Positions 32,022 through 33,346 of a stretch of DNA of 33,346 bases are shown one piece after another; positions within the stretch are counted from its first letter, which is position 1; the number at the start of each line of letters is the position of its first letter. Made by a program: the position numbers and the translations under genes. The notes under the pieces are model-generated. The model made no database searches and was not told the DNA's origin. It saw only the letters and a list, made by a program, of their open reading frames with translations. This DNA is from Singulisphaera sp. (lineage in GTDB: Bacteria > Planctomycetota > Planctomycetia > Isosphaerales > Isosphaeraceae), in contig DAIDJG010000251.1 in NCBI GenBank assembly GCA_027451445.1, forward strand, positions 1 through 33,346, read 5' to 3'.

Positions 32022-33346
32022 ACGGCCTCGCCGCTTACGCGGCGGACCTTTACCGGAGCTGGGGCCGAGGGTGGAACGCCTTTTTCTTCACGCCCGCTGA
32101 TCCGACCTCGCTCGGTGTCATCCGGGTGGGCGTAGGCCTCCTTCTTCTCTGGAGCATGCTCGTTTACGGGCTCGACCTCCACGACTTTTTCGGTTCGTTC
32201 GGCTGGGCCGATCCAGCCGCGGTCCGGTACTTCGCCTACGAAGCCCCAAATGACGGGTTCGCGGGAAGACATCCCTATTCATGGTCATTCTGGTTCTGGG
32301 TTCCCGATGCGCTCCTGCGACCCGTGTGGATCCTCTGCATGGGTGTGCTGGTCCTGTATACGTTGGGGCTTTGGAGCCGGGTCACGGCGGTACTCGCGTG
32401 GGTCATCGTCGTTTCGACCGTACGACGCGTGCCGGTGTCGCTCTTCGGGTTCGACCAGATGACCTCGACGTGGGCGCTCTACCTGGCGATCACGGGGGCG
32501 AGCGGTCAGGCGGTTTCGCTCGACCGCTTCCTCATGCGCTATCGCCAGGCGCGCGAGGCCGTCGCGAGGCGCCGGCAGGACGGGCGCTGGGTCGTCCCCT
32601 CGGGCGTACCCTCGCCGACAGTGTCTGCGAATCTCGCCTTACGGCTCATCCAGCTCCACCTCGTGCTGATTTACGGCATGGCGGGCGTCGCGAAACTCCA
32701 GGGCGCGGCATGGTGGAACGGGACCGCGATCTGGGGCACGGTCGCGGCCGGCGAATTCCGTCTCTTCAACCTCACATGGCTGGCCGCTTTCCCTTGGCTG
32801 CTCAATTTCATGACGCACGGCGGCTTACTTTTCGAGTTGCTGTACCCCGTCTTGATCTGGAATCGTCTGGCCCGACCGCTCTTGCTGTTTACCGCGACCA
32901 TGATGCACCTTGGGATTGGACTGACGCTCGGCCTTTCCGAATTCACGGTGGCGATGCTTGTGGCGAATGTCGCCTTCGTCTCCGGCGTTTGGCTGCGAAG
33001 CCTGGTTTCCGGTCGCGTGCAACCGTATGCGCGTGTGCTCTACGACGGCGCATGTCCCCGCTGCCGAGCTTCGATGGCGCTTGCGAGCGCGGCCGATCCC
33101 GACCACGTGATCGAGCCGGTCGACCTGACGGCCGTGAATGTATCGACGATCCATCCGAGCCTGACGAAGGAAGCCTGCCTCCAGGCGATGCATTTGGTAC
33201 GTGCTGATGGCCGCGTACTTGCAGGTTACGACGCCGTGGTGGCCATGGGTCGATACTGCCCCCTCTTTTTCCCGGTCGCTCTCGTGGGATCGCTTCCGGG
33301 TGTCACATGGTTAGGCCGGCGAGCCTACAATATCGTGGCGGCCTCG
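32006..33346 (+). CDS. HTTM (gamma-carboxylase-like) membrane protein fused to a DCC thiol-redox domain, partial
   Basis: The frame is open for 447 codons to the window edge, so the C-terminus is cut. It starts with GTG at 32006 (GGAG 7 nt upstream), overlapping the previous gene. Residues about 20-340 are an HTTM domain with several helices: PTSLGVIRVGVGLLLLWSML, RPVWILCMGVLVLYTLGLWS, HLVLIYGMAGVAKLQGAAWW and FELLYPVLIW. The AGVAKL segment lines up with the region of vitamin K-dependent gamma-carboxylase that holds its catalytic Lys, but carboxylase activity is not shown for bacterial HTTM proteins. Residues about 343-447 are a DCC (DUF393) domain with ARVLYDGACPRCRASM, whose CxxC is a thioredoxin-like redox pair. 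It then continues HLVRADGRVLAGYDAVVAMG. Linking HTTM and DCC in one chain suggests a redox-coupled modification of exported proteins or quinone chemistry; this is inference. Confidence 0.9.
   Translation, partial: MRRLLNGLAAYAADLYRSWGRGWNAFFFTPADPTSLGVIRVGVGLLLLWSMLVYGLDLHDFFGSFGWADPAAVRYFAYEAPNDGFAGRHPYSWSFWFWVPDALLRPVWILCMGVLVLYTLGLWSRVTAVLAWVIVVSTVRRVPVSLFGFDQMTSTWALYLAITGASGQAVSLDRFLMRYRQAREAVARRRQDGRWVVPSGVPSPTVSANLALRLIQLHLVLIYGMAGVAKLQGAAWWNGTAIWGTVAAGEFRLFNLTWLAAFPWLLNFMTHGGLLFELLYPVLIWNRLARPLLLFTATMMHLGIGLTLGLSEFTVAMLVANVAFVSGVWLRSLVSGRVQPYARVLYDGACPRCRASMALASAADPDHVIEPVDLTAVNVSTIHPSLTKEACLQAMHLVRADGRVLAGYDAVVAMGRYCPLFFPVALVGSLPGVTWLGRRAYNIVAAS

Overview
The window looks like a chromosomal piece of a planctomycete, probably of the Isosphaeraceae/Gemmataceae type. 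This rests on high-GC coding DNA, several exported proteins carrying the planctomycete N-terminal motif 'LEPLExRxLL', an ECF sigma factor with a membrane-anchored C-terminal extension, SdrD_B-like and choice-of-anchor domains, and Gly/Met-rich and Cys/Tyr-rich secreted proteins. No phage genes, intact transposases, rRNA, tRNA or CRISPR array were seen.

Layout. 1-4641 (minus) is the N-terminal 1547 codons of a giant RHS/YD-repeat surface protein whose C-terminus lies outside the window. 5109-7587 holds a hypothetical protein (minus), a possible leader ORF with a very strong ribosome-binding site, a small HTH protein and a membrane-tethered endonuclease/exonuclease/phosphatase-fold enzyme. 7710-10538 is a secreted double-domain M16 peptidase. 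11236-14129 holds two related surface proteins separated by a MITE-like element. 14474-16213 is a divergent pair: an aldo/keto reductase and a membrane protein of unknown role. 16332-18515 encodes an MlaE-type permease and an MCE protein with a C-terminal OmpA-like domain, a partial lipid-transport system without a local ATPase. It is followed by an FHA-GAF-histidine kinase (18618-20333).

20493-21543 has a DUF4160/DUF2442 pair (toxin-antitoxin-like arrangement) and a hypothetical protein. 21664-24036 (minus) is the most unusual locus: an ECF sigma factor fused through a transmembrane helix to an STN-like (secretin/TonB short N-terminal) domain, followed by a shorter paralogue that has only the membrane and STN-like parts. 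24123-25764 (minus) encodes a hotdog thioesterase and a PA0069-type radical SAM protein. 26206-27825 is a secreted protein with two Gly/Met blocks, closed by a textbook terminator. 28203-30946 (minus) holds an exported SAM-dependent methyltransferase, a family 2 glycosyltransferase and a Cys/Tyr-repeat protein with a Pro/Ala tail. 31359-33346 holds a membrane protein overlapping an HTTM (gamma-carboxylase-like) protein fused to a DCC thiol-redox domain, cut by the window edge.

The theme is the cell envelope: surface and secreted proteins, lipid trafficking, envelope-linked transcription control and possible disulfide chemistry. Assignments come from reading motifs by eye. Similarity searches, structure prediction and expression data were not available.
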